Below are positions 44,167-53,232 of a stretch of 64,000 nucleotides of DNA, piece by piece. The stretch spans positions 62,001 through 126,000 of the forward strand of contig JAHBSF010000005.1 of assembly GCA_019639255.1 (NCBI GenBank), in the 5' to 3' direction. Below the pieces are notes generated by a model. The model ran no database searches. It was not told where the DNA came from and saw only the letters and a list, made by a program, of their open reading frames with translations. A program made the position numbers and the translations under genes. How positions within the stretch are numbered: the stretch's first letter is position 1; every line of letters begins with the position of its first letter. Origin of the DNA: Acidobacteriota bacterium (GTDB taxonomy: Bacteria > Acidobacteriota > Blastocatellia > RBC074).

Positions 44167-44916
44167 ATGAAGAGAGAAGTCATGAAAAGAAAAGACCAGC
44201 CCCGTATGCAATATCGCGTCGAGGGCGACTGCGATCATAAGGCTGCACTCATTGGTTATTTGTACGACGAAGCGACTGCAAGCGAGCGCACCGCCTTCGA
44301 ACTGCATTTGCACGAGTGTTCGGTGTGCAGCGAAGAGCTTTCAGCGTTCCGGCGCGTGCGCGAAGATCTGGGCTCGTGGCAGACGGTCGCCGCACCGCGC
44401 ACCGAAATTTCCATTGCACGCAGCCCCGTGGAAGTTTTCAGGGAACTCATCCGTATGTTGCCCGTATGGACGCGCGCGGCGGCAACTACGGCAATTGCAG
44501 CAATATTGCTTATCATCGTGCTTTCCGTTTCGCGCGCACATATAAACCTGCGGGAAGGGACCATAACTTTCGGCGCGAATGCAGCCGGAAGTCAGGCATC
44601 TGTTTCAATGGGCGCTGCGCCGGAAGCGGTTTCATTGACGCGCGAGGATATAGAGCGGATGATTGATGCACGCACGACCGAAGTGCGCGCATCGGACCTG
44701 CAGCAAATAGAGGAATTGCGGACAAGACTGGCAGGACTCGATGCGCGCCTTGCGGCTGCGGACAGGGGCGCAATGCGGTTGCGTGCGGAGGTTGCGAATA
44801 TGCGGGCCGAACAGCGCGCACTGCTTGCCCGCGGGCAATCGACGCTCGGCGAATGGTTGTTTGCCGTCAACGGATCGCGCGAAGCGTGGGGTGGCGAGGA
44901 TGAGAGAGATGACTAA
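44167..44916 (+). CDS. Zinc-binding anti-sigma factor, single TM
   Basis: 249 residues. Cytoplasmic zinc-finger part with H47-x3-C51-x2-C54 (HLHECSVC), a Gly-poor linker, one TM (about 104-121), and a periplasmic part with a long coiled coil (about 150-225). It is 19 nt after the sigma gene, and the next gene overlaps its stop. It should bind and hold the ECF factor until an envelope signal triggers proteolysis. Starts at ATG 44,167; ATG 44,182 is an alternative. Confidence 0.9.
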   Translation: MKREVMKRKDQPRMQYRVEGDCDHKAALIGYLYDEATASERTAFELHLHECSVCSEELSAFRRVREDLGSWQTVAAPRTEISIARSPVEVFRELIRMLPVWTRAAATTAIAAILLIIVLSVSRAHINLREGTITFGANAAGSQASVSMGAAPEAVSLTREDIERMIDARTTEVRASDLQQIEELRTRLAGLDARLAAADRGAMRLRAEVANMRAEQRALLARGQSTLGEWLFAVNGSREAWGGEDERDD

Positions 44917-45514
44917 GAGCTTGATGCGTTTTGCGGCGGGACGTTGCATTGCGACGGCTGTGCTTGCAGCCATACTGCTTGCGGCATGGCCGGCATCATC
45001 GGTTGTCGAGGCGCGGCAGCGCGGTCCCGTGCAGCGTCCCAATCAGCGCGGCGGGCAGGGGCTTGCACCCGGCGAGAAGAATCCGCCGAACCGGCAGCCC
45101 GCGATGCCTCGCGACAGGATTGACCCTCTCAACGAACAGGACCGGCGCGATATGCGTCTTGTGCCGCCCGGTGTAGCATTCCCGCGCGCATTGATCCGCG
45201 TCTTTCGCGAGCTTGATCTCACCGATGAGCAGCGGAATCGTCTGGAAAATCTTGCGCGCCGTTCGGGCAACCAGATGCCCGCACTCAACCGGCTGCGCAA
45301 GGCGCAAAGCGAACTCCTCGATGAAGCGCTTTACGGCGAGAACTTCGATCCGCAGAAAGCCGAAGCCCGCGCCAACGATCTGGCCGCAACGCAGGCCGAA
45401 ATCATAAAGTTGCAGGCCCGGCTTATGTCGCAGATACGCCAGATCCTAACGCCCGAGCAGGGTGAAAAATTCCGCGAACTGCTATCGCGCGAACGCGAAC
45501 AACTCATTCAGTAA
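44900..45514 (+). CDS. Periplasmic LTxxQ (Spy/CpxP-like) protein
   Basis: 204 residues. Signal peptide (about 10-35). Then a proline-rich linker and two LTxxQ motifs, ELDLTDEQRNRLENL and QILTPEQGEKFRELL, around all-alpha hairpins, as in Spy and CpxP, which sense or chaperone misfolded envelope proteins. The start overlaps the anti-sigma gene end; ATG 44,909 is an alternative. Sigma, anti-sigma and Spy-like protein form one operon. Confidence 0.85.
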   Translation: MREMTKSLMRFAAGRCIATAVLAAILLAAWPASSVVEARQRGPVQRPNQRGGQGLAPGEKNPPNRQPAMPRDRIDPLNEQDRRDMRLVPPGVAFPRALIRVFRELDLTDEQRNRLENLARRSGNQMPALNRLRKAQSELLDEALYGENFDPQKAEARANDLAATQAEIIKLQARLMSQIRQILTPEQGEKFRELLSREREQLIQ

Positions 45515-45615
45515 GAGAGATAACGGAACAAACGAAAATAGACGGAACAAACGGAAAGTTTGGCTATTTCCGTAATTTTCGTCTATTTTCGTTTGTTCCG
45601 TTATCTCTCTTACTG
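45509..45615. repeat. Family A palindrome, copy 12 (perfect 36-bp arms through both stops)
   Basis: 45,509-45,544 and 45,580-45,615 are perfect inverted partners. The symmetry starts in CAGTAAGAGAGATAACGG and ends in CCGTTATCTCTCTTACTG, so CAG-TAA is the end of both convergent genes. Inner centre GGAAAGTTTGGCTATTTCC. Confidence 0.95.
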
Positions 45616-47199
45616 GTTTGCGGGGGCCATAACCGCTCCGCCCGGCGAGGCTGCGGCCGTAGTTTCGGGAACGTGTTTGCGCAACAGGGTGATTCCGTAG
45701 CGGATCGGTATGCCGAAATTCGACGGAGTGCCGGGCAGAATCGCCTGGTTTACCCCGATCACCTTGCCGTTTGCGCCGAATACGGGGCCGCCCGAACCGC
45801 CTTCGCCCGTCTGTGCGTCGTAGACGATGCGCGTTGACGTGATGTCGCCGAGATGGCCCTGGGTGGATTGCGGGCTGATCTGTTCGTGTGTGGAAAGCTC
45901 GTTGAGAATGATCTTTAGAGATGCGCCGCGCCGGGCTATGAGTCCGAGCCGGTCGCCCTCGCTGCTGCGGGCAAGCAGTCCCTCTATACCGCCCGGATAG
46001 CCGAGCAACACCACAAGCTGTCCGCTTACTGCCCCCTCTCCCGTGTCATCCAGCGGCAGTACGGGCAGTTCCGTTTCACCCTGATCGAATACACACAGCG
46101 CCAGATCGCGCGCTGCATCCACTTCGAGCGACCGGAGGGCGAACGGTTGGCGGGCTTTTGGAAAGTAGTTGTAGAGTTCTTTCAGGCGAGGCTGAAGGCC
46201 CTGTGTGCGGATAATGCTCGCGATCGGATCATCGATCCACGGCTGGACTACATGCCGGTTGGTAAGCACCATCCCGCGCGCGACCAGAAATCCGGTTCCG
46301 ATGAATTCAACCTCGTATACCGGCCCGTTGCCGTCCGTGCTCAGATTCACCGTGCCGCCCGGACCAATGGGATTGTTGCTTTCTGTAGGTTCGCGAAAAC
46401 GCGCCTCGCGACCGGCGCGCGGGTCTACGAAGCTGTATGTGCCGTAGACTAGGCACACGCTCGGCCCGTAATTGGCTACTATCGAAGGCGCCATCGACAG
46501 CGCATTGAGCACGAACGCCGATCGTTCGTTTGCGCTTTGAACATCCGAGCGCAAACGGTTCATATCGCTGCCGACTTCGCTGATTTTCCTCTCGATATCC
46601 TTGATGGCGCGATTGTTTCTTCGGCCTTCCAGAAAACTCAACGTATTGATGTAAACGATAACCCCAATTACCAAGGCTGCGATGCCGAGCGCGGCATACA
46701 GCAAGCGGCGCGGAATTTCGCTGACGAGTTCGCGTATCAGTTGTTTGACGAAGACGATTGCGACATCGGTGCGCGGTGTTGGGGAAACCTGTTGACCGGA
46801 TGAATCGCGCACGGCGACATCGGCCTGACGCGCGTGCGAGAGAACGGCCGTTCCGAGTTGCAGCGATTCGGCCAGTTCCATTCGCTCCGAGAGTGCAAAC
46901 ACTCGCAGCCGTATTCCGGTTTCGCCGAAATAAAACGTATCGCCGTCGTGGATCGGATCGCCCGCTGCTACCGTTTCGCCGTGCCGCGTTATCTGGGCTT
47001 GCGGATCTATCATCGTGAGGCGGTATACGCCGCCCTGCAGACTGATTGTGAGAAGGTGCGTCGACTGGGGCAGGCGGTCGTCGTCGGTTGCGATCCACAG
47101 ATCGCAATCGGGCAGGGTCCCGATTGTGATCTCGGGCTGAGAGAAAAGCTTGGTTTCCGGCTGGCGAACACCGGCCAACCGGATGACGATCCCGTTCAT
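45610..47199 (-). CDS. Membrane-anchored trypsin-like serine protease with FHA-like domain
   Basis: 529 residues. N-terminal FHA-like beta domain (about 5-105: PEITIGTLPDCDLWI, HDGDTFYFGETGIRL), one TM (about 165-184), a short coiled coil, then a chymotrypsin fold with His316 (LTNRHVV), Asp365 (DAARDLAL) and Ser469 (GEGGSGGPVFG). No PDZ domain, so it is not a classical HtrA. The FHA-like part would face the cytoplasm and the protease the periplasm. ATG 47,199 is chosen over GTG 47,211. Inference: links cytoplasmic phospho-signals to envelope proteolysis. Confidence 0.82.
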   Translation of the reverse strand: MNGIVIRLAGVRQPETKLFSQPEITIGTLPDCDLWIATDDDRLPQSTHLLTISLQGGVYRLTMIDPQAQITRHGETVAAGDPIHDGDTFYFGETGIRLRVFALSERMELAESLQLGTAVLSHARQADVAVRDSSGQQVSPTPRTDVAIVFVKQLIRELVSEIPRRLLYAALGIAALVIGVIVYINTLSFLEGRRNNRAIKDIERKISEVGSDMNRLRSDVQSANERSAFVLNALSMAPSIVANYGPSVCLVYGTYSFVDPRAGREARFREPTESNNPIGPGGTVNLSTDGNGPVYEVEFIGTGFLVARGMVLTNRHVVQPWIDDPIASIIRTQGLQPRLKELYNYFPKARQPFALRSLEVDAARDLALCVFDQGETELPVLPLDDTGEGAVSGQLVVLLGYPGGIEGLLARSSEGDRLGLIARRGASLKIILNELSTHEQISPQSTQGHLGDITSTRIVYDAQTGEGGSGGPVFGANGKVIGVNQAILPGTPSNFGIPIRYGITLLRKHVPETTAAASPGGAVMAPANQ

Positions 47200-47389
47200 C
47201 TTTGCGATCACACTCTGCGATTACACTGACAATAACTCTGAAATCGCGCTTGAACAAAGCTCAAAGAGCCGCGTCAACCTCAGGAATTGCCATCATCCGA
47301 TACCGCTCGAACAAAGTAAAGCAGCCCCGCACGGAGGCGAATAAAATCGGCCTTAATTCTTTGGTTCAGCCGGTTTTGCGCTGCGCCGA

Positions 47390-47419
47390 TTGACAATCAT
47401 AGACGCCTCTCGGCACTAT
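47390..47419 (+). promoter_or_regulatory. Candidate promoter for the GDPD gene
   Basis: TTGACA (47,390-47,395) and CACTAT (47,414-47,419) are separated by 18 nt, 55 nt before the ATG. The -10 is poor. Confidence 0.3.
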
Positions 47420-47474
47420 GGGTTCCCGTTGCGCATAATCAAATTCAACCCCAACCGAATCGGAGATCCGCGTC

Positions 47475-48422
47475 ATGCGATTGCTTTTCGTCCTGCTCGT
47501 TCTGATATCAGTCCCCATTTCATCAGTCCCCGTTTCATCCGAGTATATTCCCGAATATCTTTCGGTTCAGAAAAACAGAAAAATTCTCGTAGCCCATCGC
47601 GGAGCGTCCTCCTACGCGCCCGAACACACGCTGGCCGCCTACCGCCTTGCGCTTTCGCAGGGCGCCGATTACGTCGAGCAGGATCTGCAGATCAGCAAGG
47701 ATGGAGTCCTCGTCTGCCTGCACGACCTGACGCTTGAACGCACTACGGATGTCGAGCGAGTGTTTCCCGACCGCGCCCGCACCGAATCAAACGGGAGGCG
47801 CCGCTGGTACGTTTCGGATTTTACGCTCGAGGAACTGAAGCGGCTCGACGCCGGAGCCTGGTTTGACGAGAAGTTTCGCGGCGAGCGGATACCGACGTTT
47901 CAGGAAGCGCTGGACGTTGTTCGCGGACGCGCCGGAATTTACCCCGAAACAAAAGGGCCGGAGGTATACGGCAGTCGCGGCTTCGATATGGAGCGGCTCG
48001 TGCTCGAATTCCTGAAAAAAAACAAACTCGACCGCCCGGGCGCCGATCCCCGCACCCCTGTAATAATTCAATCATTCAGCGCCGAAAGCCTGAAGAAGAT
48101 GGCGTTTGAACTGAAAACCAGATTGCCGCTCGTGTTTCTGATCAACAGCGATCCGGGCGGGAAATGGCTTACGGCGGCGGGACTCAAGGACATAAAAAAA
48201 TTCGCGGCCGGCATCGGGCCCGCCAAAAACCTCATAGAAAACGATCCTGACCTGGTCAAGCGCGCCCACGCCTCAGGCCTTACGGTCACTCCCTACACCT
48301 TCAGATCAGCCGCAACCGGAAAATACCGCGACGTGCGCGAGGAAATGCACCAGTTTCTTTATACCTACGGTGTAGACGCGCTCTTTACGGATAATCCGGA
48401 TCAGTTTCCGCGCGAGCGTTGA
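47475..48422 (+). CDS. Exported glycerophosphodiester phosphodiesterase (GlpQ-like)
   Basis: 315 residues. Hydrolyses glycerophosphodiesters to glycerol-3-phosphate and an alcohol in the periplasm. Signal peptide (1-22). GDPD signatures: [16 protein letters not shown] with His41/Arg42/Glu50, [12 protein letters not shown], and [12 protein letters not shown] with His83; ETKGP carries the metal-binding Glu. Ends [15 protein letters not shown] precedes ATG. Confidence 0.93.
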   Translation: MRLLFVLLVLISVPISSVPVSSEYIPEYLSVQKNRKILVAHRGASSYAPEHTLAAYRLALSQGADYVEQDLQISKDGVLVCLHDLTLERTTDVERVFPDRARTESNGRRRWYVSDFTLEELKRLDAGAWFDEKFRGERIPTFQEALDVVRGRAGIYPETKGPEVYGSRGFDMERLVLEFLKKNKLDRPGADPRTPVIIQSFSAESLKKMAFELKTRLPLVFLINSDPGGKWLTAAGLKDIKKFAAGIGPAKNLIENDPDLVKRAHASGLTVTPYTFRSAATGKYRDVREEMHQFLYTYGVDALFTDNPDQFPRER

Positions 48423-48432
48423 ATGGGACAGA

Positions 48433-48807
48433 CTATACCCGCAGGCGCGGCCCTTGGCGGTAATAATCCTGTATTCCTTTGAGGAAATCCCGGAGTATCT
48501 CGCCGGCGGGCATTCCTTCGGGCGACTCGATTTTTGCGATCCCGACTGCGGAGTCGCCCGGACGCAGATCTACCGAACCGTGGGGCGAGCGAATTTCGAC
48601 GAGCGCGCCGAATCCTTCGTGAGAAAAAACGGCGACGTATCCGTTGCCGCCGAGGGTGAAAATCATCTCGTCTCCGGCGAATATGGGTGAGGTGTAATGC
48701 TCGTCCCATAACCGCACAATCAGAGCGGCGAGTTCGTCGAGAAGATCCGGGTGATCGCCGGAAAACTCCGGCTTTTGCAAGTTGACTGCGGCGCGCGCCT
48801 TGACCAT
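48433..48807 (-). CDS. Hypothetical protein
   Basis: 124 residues, acidic, no signal peptide or TM. The middle reads IFTLGGNGYVAVFSHEGFGALVEIR, a beta-rich core; the end is ILRDFLKGIQDYY. Not a family I recognise. Convergent with GDPD and 68 nt behind the DUF2203 gene on the same strand. Confidence 0.6.
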   Translation of the reverse strand: MVKARAAVNLQKPEFSGDHPDLLDELAALIVRLWDEHYTSPIFAGDEMIFTLGGNGYVAVFSHEGFGALVEIRSPHGSVDLRPGDSAVGIAKIESPEGMPAGEILRDFLKGIQDYYRQGPRLRV

Positions 48808-48874
48808 AAGATCCGCCCCCCAACAGTTGGAAAGTCAGTACGAAAGTCAGAGCGAAAGAAAGTACGAAAGTCGC
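48808..48874 (-). repeat. Short direct repeats between the two small genes
   Basis: On the minus strand GACTTTCGTACT occurs twice (about 18 nt apart) within a run of TTTCG/TTTC motifs; on the plus strand CGAAAG boxes recur every 12 nt. It lies in the leader of the hypothetical gene. Possible regulator site; compare the CGNAA spacing in family A. Confidence 0.35.
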
Positions 48875-49246
48875 CTACAACGGTTTGCGGCCGGCGAATC
48901 CTGCTTCAATATCGTGCCACCATTCGATGGTGTCCTCGCCCTGCTCCCAGCAAAGATACACGACCTTGCCGTCCCGCAGATGAGGAAAATCGCACAGGCC
49001 GCGGTCGAAATCCTTGATCTCTATTCCGAGCGAGAGGATTTCCTGCGCGCAGGCGAGAAACTGCGTGAGCGCTGCCGCGTAGCGCAGGCCGCCGCTCGTT
49101 CCGCCATTTTCCGCCGCGCGCTCGGCGGCGCGTCGTGCTTCGGGTTCGAGACGTCGCAGTACCTGCCGGGCCTCGCCAATCTCGCCGAGCAGCCGCCTCA
49201 GCGTAGGCAACATTGCGTTGGCTTCTTCTAAGCTGAAAATTTTCAT
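48875..49246 (-). CDS. DUF2203 protein
   Basis: 123 residues. MKIFSLEEANAMLPTLRRLL at the start, a helical middle, and DFDRGLCDFPHLRDGKVVYLCWEQGEDTIEWWHDIEAGF at the end (motif blocks DFPH, WEQGE, WWHD), which define DUF2203. Small cytoplasmic protein of unknown function, widely found and conserved. Confidence 0.88.
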   Translation of the reverse strand: MKIFSLEEANAMLPTLRRLLGEIGEARQVLRRLEPEARRAAERAAENGGTSGGLRYAAALTQFLACAQEILSLGIEIKDFDRGLCDFPHLRDGKVVYLCWEQGEDTIEWWHDIEAGFAGRKPL

Positions 49247-49334
49247 GGTAGTTTTGACTTCACCGCCATTACACCAAGTGCCTGGCGGAAAATCAAATCA
49301 ACTACCTGCGCGCGATTGAGAAAGGAGACGGATT

Positions 49335-50027
49335 ATGCAACGGAGGTTTTTGATCTGCATCTGTCTGCTCGGGCTCGTCGCCGCAACATATCGACCGCTC
49401 GCGCTCTCGCAATCCACAGGTATCGTCATACCCGAAGGAACCGAAATGCAGCTTTCGCTTTCCGAACCTCTAAGTTCGAAACTCAACGATGTGGGCGATG
49501 AGGTCTACGCTGTTCTTCGCCGCGACGTTGTAGTTGACGGGCGCACGCTGCTGCGAAGGGGAGTCGAGGTCATAGGGCGCGTAACGTTCGTGAAAAGTTC
49601 GGGCCGCCCGTTCAAGGGCGGAAGAATGCACGTAACTTTCGAGCGAATACGCATAGACGGAATGGATCGCAAGCTTTCGGTCGTGATCCAGTCCGCATCG
49701 GATTTCGCGCGCGACGAGAAAATCAAAACCGATGACGAAGGCTCGCTCGCCCAGGGTACGAGCGGGGGCGATGTATTGAGAAACGTAGGCACGGCGGCCG
49801 GCATAGGCATGGTCGGCGCAACGATCGCCATACTTGCTTCTGCAAGGGATCGCAACGCCGGCGGTTTCGGCGGCGTGGGCATTGGCCGCGGGGGCGCCGT
49901 TACCGGCGCCGCGGTTCTGGGCGGCAGCGTCGTTGCGGGCGTTCTTTTAACCAAAGGCAAGGAGGTGCGGCTCGATCCGGGGGCCGTGATCCGACTGCGG
50001 CTCGAACGCGCGCTCAACGTCGAATAA
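49335..50027 (+). CDS. Exported protein of unknown function with Gly-rich C-terminal hydrophobic region
   Basis: 230 residues. Signal peptide (1-26), a beta domain [40 protein letters not shown], then a hydrophobic Gly/Ala stretch (about 150-210) and the tail [21 protein letters not shown]. This order resembles the C-terminal beta region of VirB10/TrbI-like proteins but is too short to claim that. AAGGAGA precedes the ATG. Stop TAA abuts copy 13. Confidence 0.6.
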   Translation: MQRRFLICICLLGLVAATYRPLALSQSTGIVIPEGTEMQLSLSEPLSSKLNDVGDEVYAVLRRDVVVDGRTLLRRGVEVIGRVTFVKSSGRPFKGGRMHVTFERIRIDGMDRKLSVVIQSASDFARDEKIKTDDEGSLAQGTSGGDVLRNVGTAAGIGMVGATIAILASARDRNAGGFGGVGIGRGGAVTGAAVLGGSVVAGVLLTKGKEVRLDPGAVIRLRLERALNVE

Positions 50028-50108
50028 GAGAGATAACGGAACAAACGAAATAAACGGAACAAACGGAAGGGAATGATTTGTTCCGTTTCTTCCGTGCATT
50101 CCGCGGTT
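50027..50108. repeat. Family A palindrome, copy 13 (right arm decayed)
   Basis: Left arm AGAGATAACGGAACAAACGA; the right half keeps TTGTTCCGTTTCTTCCGTG and loses the outer part. Convergent gap; the arm begins directly after the previous gene's TAA. Confidence 0.82.
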
Positions 50109-50110
50109 TC

Positions 50111-51091
50111 TTAAGGGTTCCTGATAAGCTGCTGCATTTCGGGCGTGTCGATGTTGTCCGCAGTCAGCAGCTTGACGCCCGTATCGACGAGCCGCGGCAC
50201 ATCCTTGCCGGTGAGTTTTTCCACGATCGTGCGTACGCCCTCATAACCCATGCGGTAGGGGTTTTGCAGTACTAGTGAATCGAGCGCGCCGGCGCGCAGG
50301 TCCTCGATGAGATTCGGACTCGAATCGAATCCGACCAGCACAACTTTTCCAATCAGGCCCTTCTGCTTGATCGCCTGAACCGCTCCGACGCTCGAAGATT
50401 CGTTCGAGGCGAATATGCCGGCCAGATCCGGATGCGCCGTCAGTATGTCTGTAGCGCGATCCAGAGATTTTGCGCGATCAGCCTCGCCGTAAAGGAACTG
50501 CACGATCTGGATGTCGGGATACTTTTCTTCGATCGTTTTCTGAAAACCTTCCTCGCGCTGGTCGGTCGAAACCGATCCCTTCTTTACGCCGAGTATCGCG
50601 ACCTTGCCCTTGCCGCCGATTTTTTCCGCAAGGCGCTCGGCTCCGACTACGCCGCCCTGACGATTGTCCGTAGCAATGTAGGAAATGTATTCATCGGTGG
50701 TAATTCCCGAATCGAAGATCACCACCGGAATGCCCTCGCGCTGCGCGCGCAGCACCATCGGCACAAGCGCCTCGCCGTGCGAAGGGGCAAGCACGATGCC
50801 GTCGACGCGGCCGTTGATGGCGTCCTCCACTATGTTTATCTGCCCCGTATAATCGGTTTCCTGCGCCGGTCCCTTCCATCGCACTTCGACTCCGAATTCC
50901 CGGCCCGCAGCAAGCGCGCCCGCTTCGACGCTCTTCCAGAAGAAATGCGAAACGCCCTTCGGTATCACGGATATTACTTTTTTGTCCCCGCCGGTCGAAC
51001 GATTGCACGCTGCGGAGAATACGGTCGCTGTGATGATCGTAATCGCAAGTATGAGAATGAATCTTCTTCTGACGGACTGTGTAGTTTTCAT
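50111..51091 (-). CDS. Ribose-type sugar ABC transporter substrate-binding lipoprotein (orphan)
   Basis: 326 residues. Lipoprotein signal (lipid attachment Cys29 in SAAC), then a periplasmic-binding fold of type I (family peripla_BP_4): [55 protein letters not shown], and [15 protein letters not shown]. Start at ATG 51,091 gives the lipobox. No ABC permease or ATPase gene is adjacent, only an epimerase upstream on the same strand. It may serve a transporter elsewhere or be part of a sensor. Confidence 0.88.
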   Translation of the reverse strand: MKTTQSVRRRFILILAITIITATVFSAACNRSTGGDKKVISVIPKGVSHFFWKSVEAGALAAGREFGVEVRWKGPAQETDYTGQINIVEDAINGRVDGIVLAPSHGEALVPMVLRAQREGIPVVIFDSGITTDEYISYIATDNRQGGVVGAERLAEKIGGKGKVAILGVKKGSVSTDQREEGFQKTIEEKYPDIQIVQFLYGEADRAKSLDRATDILTAHPDLAGIFASNESSSVGAVQAIKQKGLIGKVVLVGFDSSPNLIEDLRAGALDSLVLQNPYRMGYEGVRTIVEKLTGKDVPRLVDTGVKLLTADNIDTPEMQQLIRNP

Positions 51092-51136
51092 TTCCTGATC
51101 TTTGGTTCCTTTCAAAATTCGGTCCGGCAATCGCCG

Positions 51137-52117
51137 TCATACATCCAGATCCGCAGTCGAAAGCCTGCCCTCGCGTTGGAGCGCCTCAAAGCGCTCGATC
51201 GTTTCCCGCACGCCGTCCGCTATCGGAGTCTGTTGCGTGCGGCCGAGAAATGTATGCAGCGCCGTTGCATCGAGTTCGGGAGGGATAGGAAGCGGTGTTT
51301 CGTCCCAGGTCAGCGATCCTTTCGCTTCGGGTCTTACCCGCTCTATTTCGGCAACGATATCGGCTATTGCCGCCGTATCGCCGTGCAGATTGAAGACGTG
51401 CGCTCCATCGGTTTCCAGCACTGCCGCGCGAATGAACGCATCCGCTGCGTCTGCGGCGTACAAAAAATCCGTCTTCCCGCCGAACCTGATATGAAACGGC
51501 CTGCCGACCACCGAGGCCTTCATTGCTTTTGTAGGGTCCGAGGTGACGCCGAAATCGCGTCCCGCGCCGTAGACGGTTAGCGGGCGCAGTCCGATGCTCG
51601 GCAGTCCGTGTTCCAGGTGATATATGCGCGCATTGTCCTCGTTGCAGCGTTTGAAGGCGCCGTAATGATTCGTCGGATTGACGGCCTCATCCTCGCGCAC
51701 GGGGCGGTCTTCGTCAAAGCGCCCGAAAACGGCTGCAGAGCTTGCATAGGCGACGCTGCGCACCTGCGGCCGGTGTTTCAGCGCGGCTTCAAAGACGTTG
51801 ATCGTTCCCACCACATTAACGAGCGCCCCGAGGCGCGGATCCGCGCGGCATACGGGTACCTGCAATCCCGCAAGATGAATGATGTGCGTGACGTTGTATC
51901 CCGCGATTACGGGCGAAAGAGAATTTTCCGAAACGATGTCGCCCTCGATAAACACGGGCCGCGCCAGTTCGTCTTCGTCCATAATCATCCGCAGTCGATA
52001 CGGATCGGAGCTGCGGTCGAATATGACTACCTGCGCGCCTTCCGCAAGCAGGCGTTTTACTACCCACGCTCCGATGAAACCGTGCGCGCCGGTGACGAGA
52101 AATGTATTTGATTGCAT
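51137..52117 (-). CDS. NAD(P)-dependent epimerase/dehydratase (extended SDR)
   Basis: 326 residues, cytoplasmic. TGAHGFIG cofactor motif, SSAAVFG, catalytic Tyr and Lys in NHYGAFK, and RPLTVYG. Uses NAD(P) on a nucleotide sugar or related polyol. Start at ATG 52,117; the in-frame extension to 52,195 lies in palindrome copy 14. Same strand and 45 nt before the sugar-binding lipoprotein gene, which suggests a carbohydrate substrate. Confidence 0.88.
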   Translation of the reverse strand: MQSNTFLVTGAHGFIGAWVVKRLLAEGAQVVIFDRSSDPYRLRMIMDEDELARPVFIEGDIVSENSLSPVIAGYNVTHIIHLAGLQVPVCRADPRLGALVNVVGTINVFEAALKHRPQVRSVAYASSAAVFGRFDEDRPVREDEAVNPTNHYGAFKRCNEDNARIYHLEHGLPSIGLRPLTVYGAGRDFGVTSDPTKAMKASVVGRPFHIRFGGKTDFLYAADAADAFIRAAVLETDGAHVFNLHGDTAAIADIVAEIERVRPEAKGSLTWDETPLPIPPELDATALHTFLGRTQQTPIADGVRETIERFEALQREGRLSTADLDV

Positions 52118-52175
52118 CTCAAAGAGTCCCAGAATAAAGGTCGCCAGTATCAAACCACATAATATTGGATCATAG

Positions 52176-52269
52176 GAGAGAAAAACGGAACACAATAAAC
52201 GGAACGGACGAAAATATTCAACTTTTCCGAAATTTTCGCATCATTTCGAATGTTGCGTTATCTTTCTTA
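52176..52269. repeat. Family A palindrome, copy 14 (loop reversed)
   Basis: Left arm GAGAGAAAAACGGAACACAA (outer part diverged), loop ATATTCAACTTTT, right arm TTTCGCATCATTTCGAATGT. Divergent gap. Confidence 0.85.
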
Positions 52270-52374
52270 TTGATCCGACCCGGTTTCATTCTATCAGGGC
52301 GACCCGGATATGCTTGACGGCGGGAGTACGCTTCGGTGAGTATTTGTCGCCGCCAAATTCATCCGGAGATTTTC

Positions 52375-53232
52375 ATGACACGCACATTCGCGTTATTAAT
52401 CTTTCTTTGTGTCTTAATACTCGGCGCGTGCCGGTCGTCGGCGCCGCCCGCGGCGGCCGAGCCGCCTGCAACTGCAACTCCCGCAGCCGCCGTCCCGGCC
52501 ATAGAGCCGGCGCTCAGGCGTCTTGCTATCTACGACGGCGCTTCAGATTCCACCGCAGAGATGCGCCTGACGGTAGAATCCGGGGATGGAAAGCGCGACA
52601 CTCTCGATTTCCGCCTGCAACGAAAATACACGCCCGATTCCGTGAAGACTTTTCTTACCGTGCTTGCGCCGCGCGAAGAATCCGACAAGGCTCTTCTGGC
52701 CGTCGAACGTACGGATACGGCTACGGAAGCGTTTTCATATCTGGCCGGACTCAAACGCGTCGCAAAACTCGCATCGAGCAGCACGCTCACCTTTCGCGGC
52801 ACAAAAGTCAGTGTGCAGGAACTGCTCGGCCTCGAACTTGCCCAATATGTCGCATCCGCATCCGAGCGCATTCGGGAAGGCGACGAGGAGTTGTTGAAGT
52901 ACACGCTCGATGCTCCCGCAGAAAGGACGCTGGCCTTCAAACGGATCATCGGACTGTTCCGCAACGCAGAAGACCCGGTTCCGGTCCGATTCGAACTCTA
53001 CGATGACCGCGAACGGTTGCAGAAGACCATGCGCATCGAGGAAATGAGGGCAATCGAGGGGCGGCGCACCATCACCCGCGTAGCCGTAGAGGATCACGCA
53101 CAGAACCGCCGTCTGCGGCTCGACACGCGCACGATGCAGTTTAATCGCCGACTCGCAGACAAACTCTTTACAGAAGCCAACCTGATCGACTGGACCAGCG
53201 GTGCAAGCCGGCGTCTGCTCGATTCGCCGTGA
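52375..53232 (+). CDS. LolA-like outer membrane lipoprotein-sorting protein (lipoprotein)
   Basis: 285 residues. Lipoprotein signal with lipid attachment Cys19 (LILGAC), an Ala/Pro linker, then a LolA/LppX-type half-barrel: ATAEMRLTVESGDGKRDTL, FLTVLAPREESDKALL, KVSVQELLGLELAQYV. GGAG before ATG 52,375. The next gene, coupled by TGATG, is an MMPL/RND-type exporter, and such pairs move lipids or lipoproteins across the periplasm. Confidence 0.8.
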   Translation: MTRTFALLIFLCVLILGACRSSAPPAAAEPPATATPAAAVPAIEPALRRLAIYDGASDSTAEMRLTVESGDGKRDTLDFRLQRKYTPDSVKTFLTVLAPREESDKALLAVERTDTATEAFSYLAGLKRVAKLASSSTLTFRGTKVSVQELLGLELAQYVASASERIREGDEELLKYTLDAPAERTLAFKRIIGLFRNAEDPVPVRFELYDDRERLQKTMRIEEMRAIEGRRTITRVAVEDHAQNRRLRLDTRTMQFNRRLADKLFTEANLIDWTSGASRRLLDSP

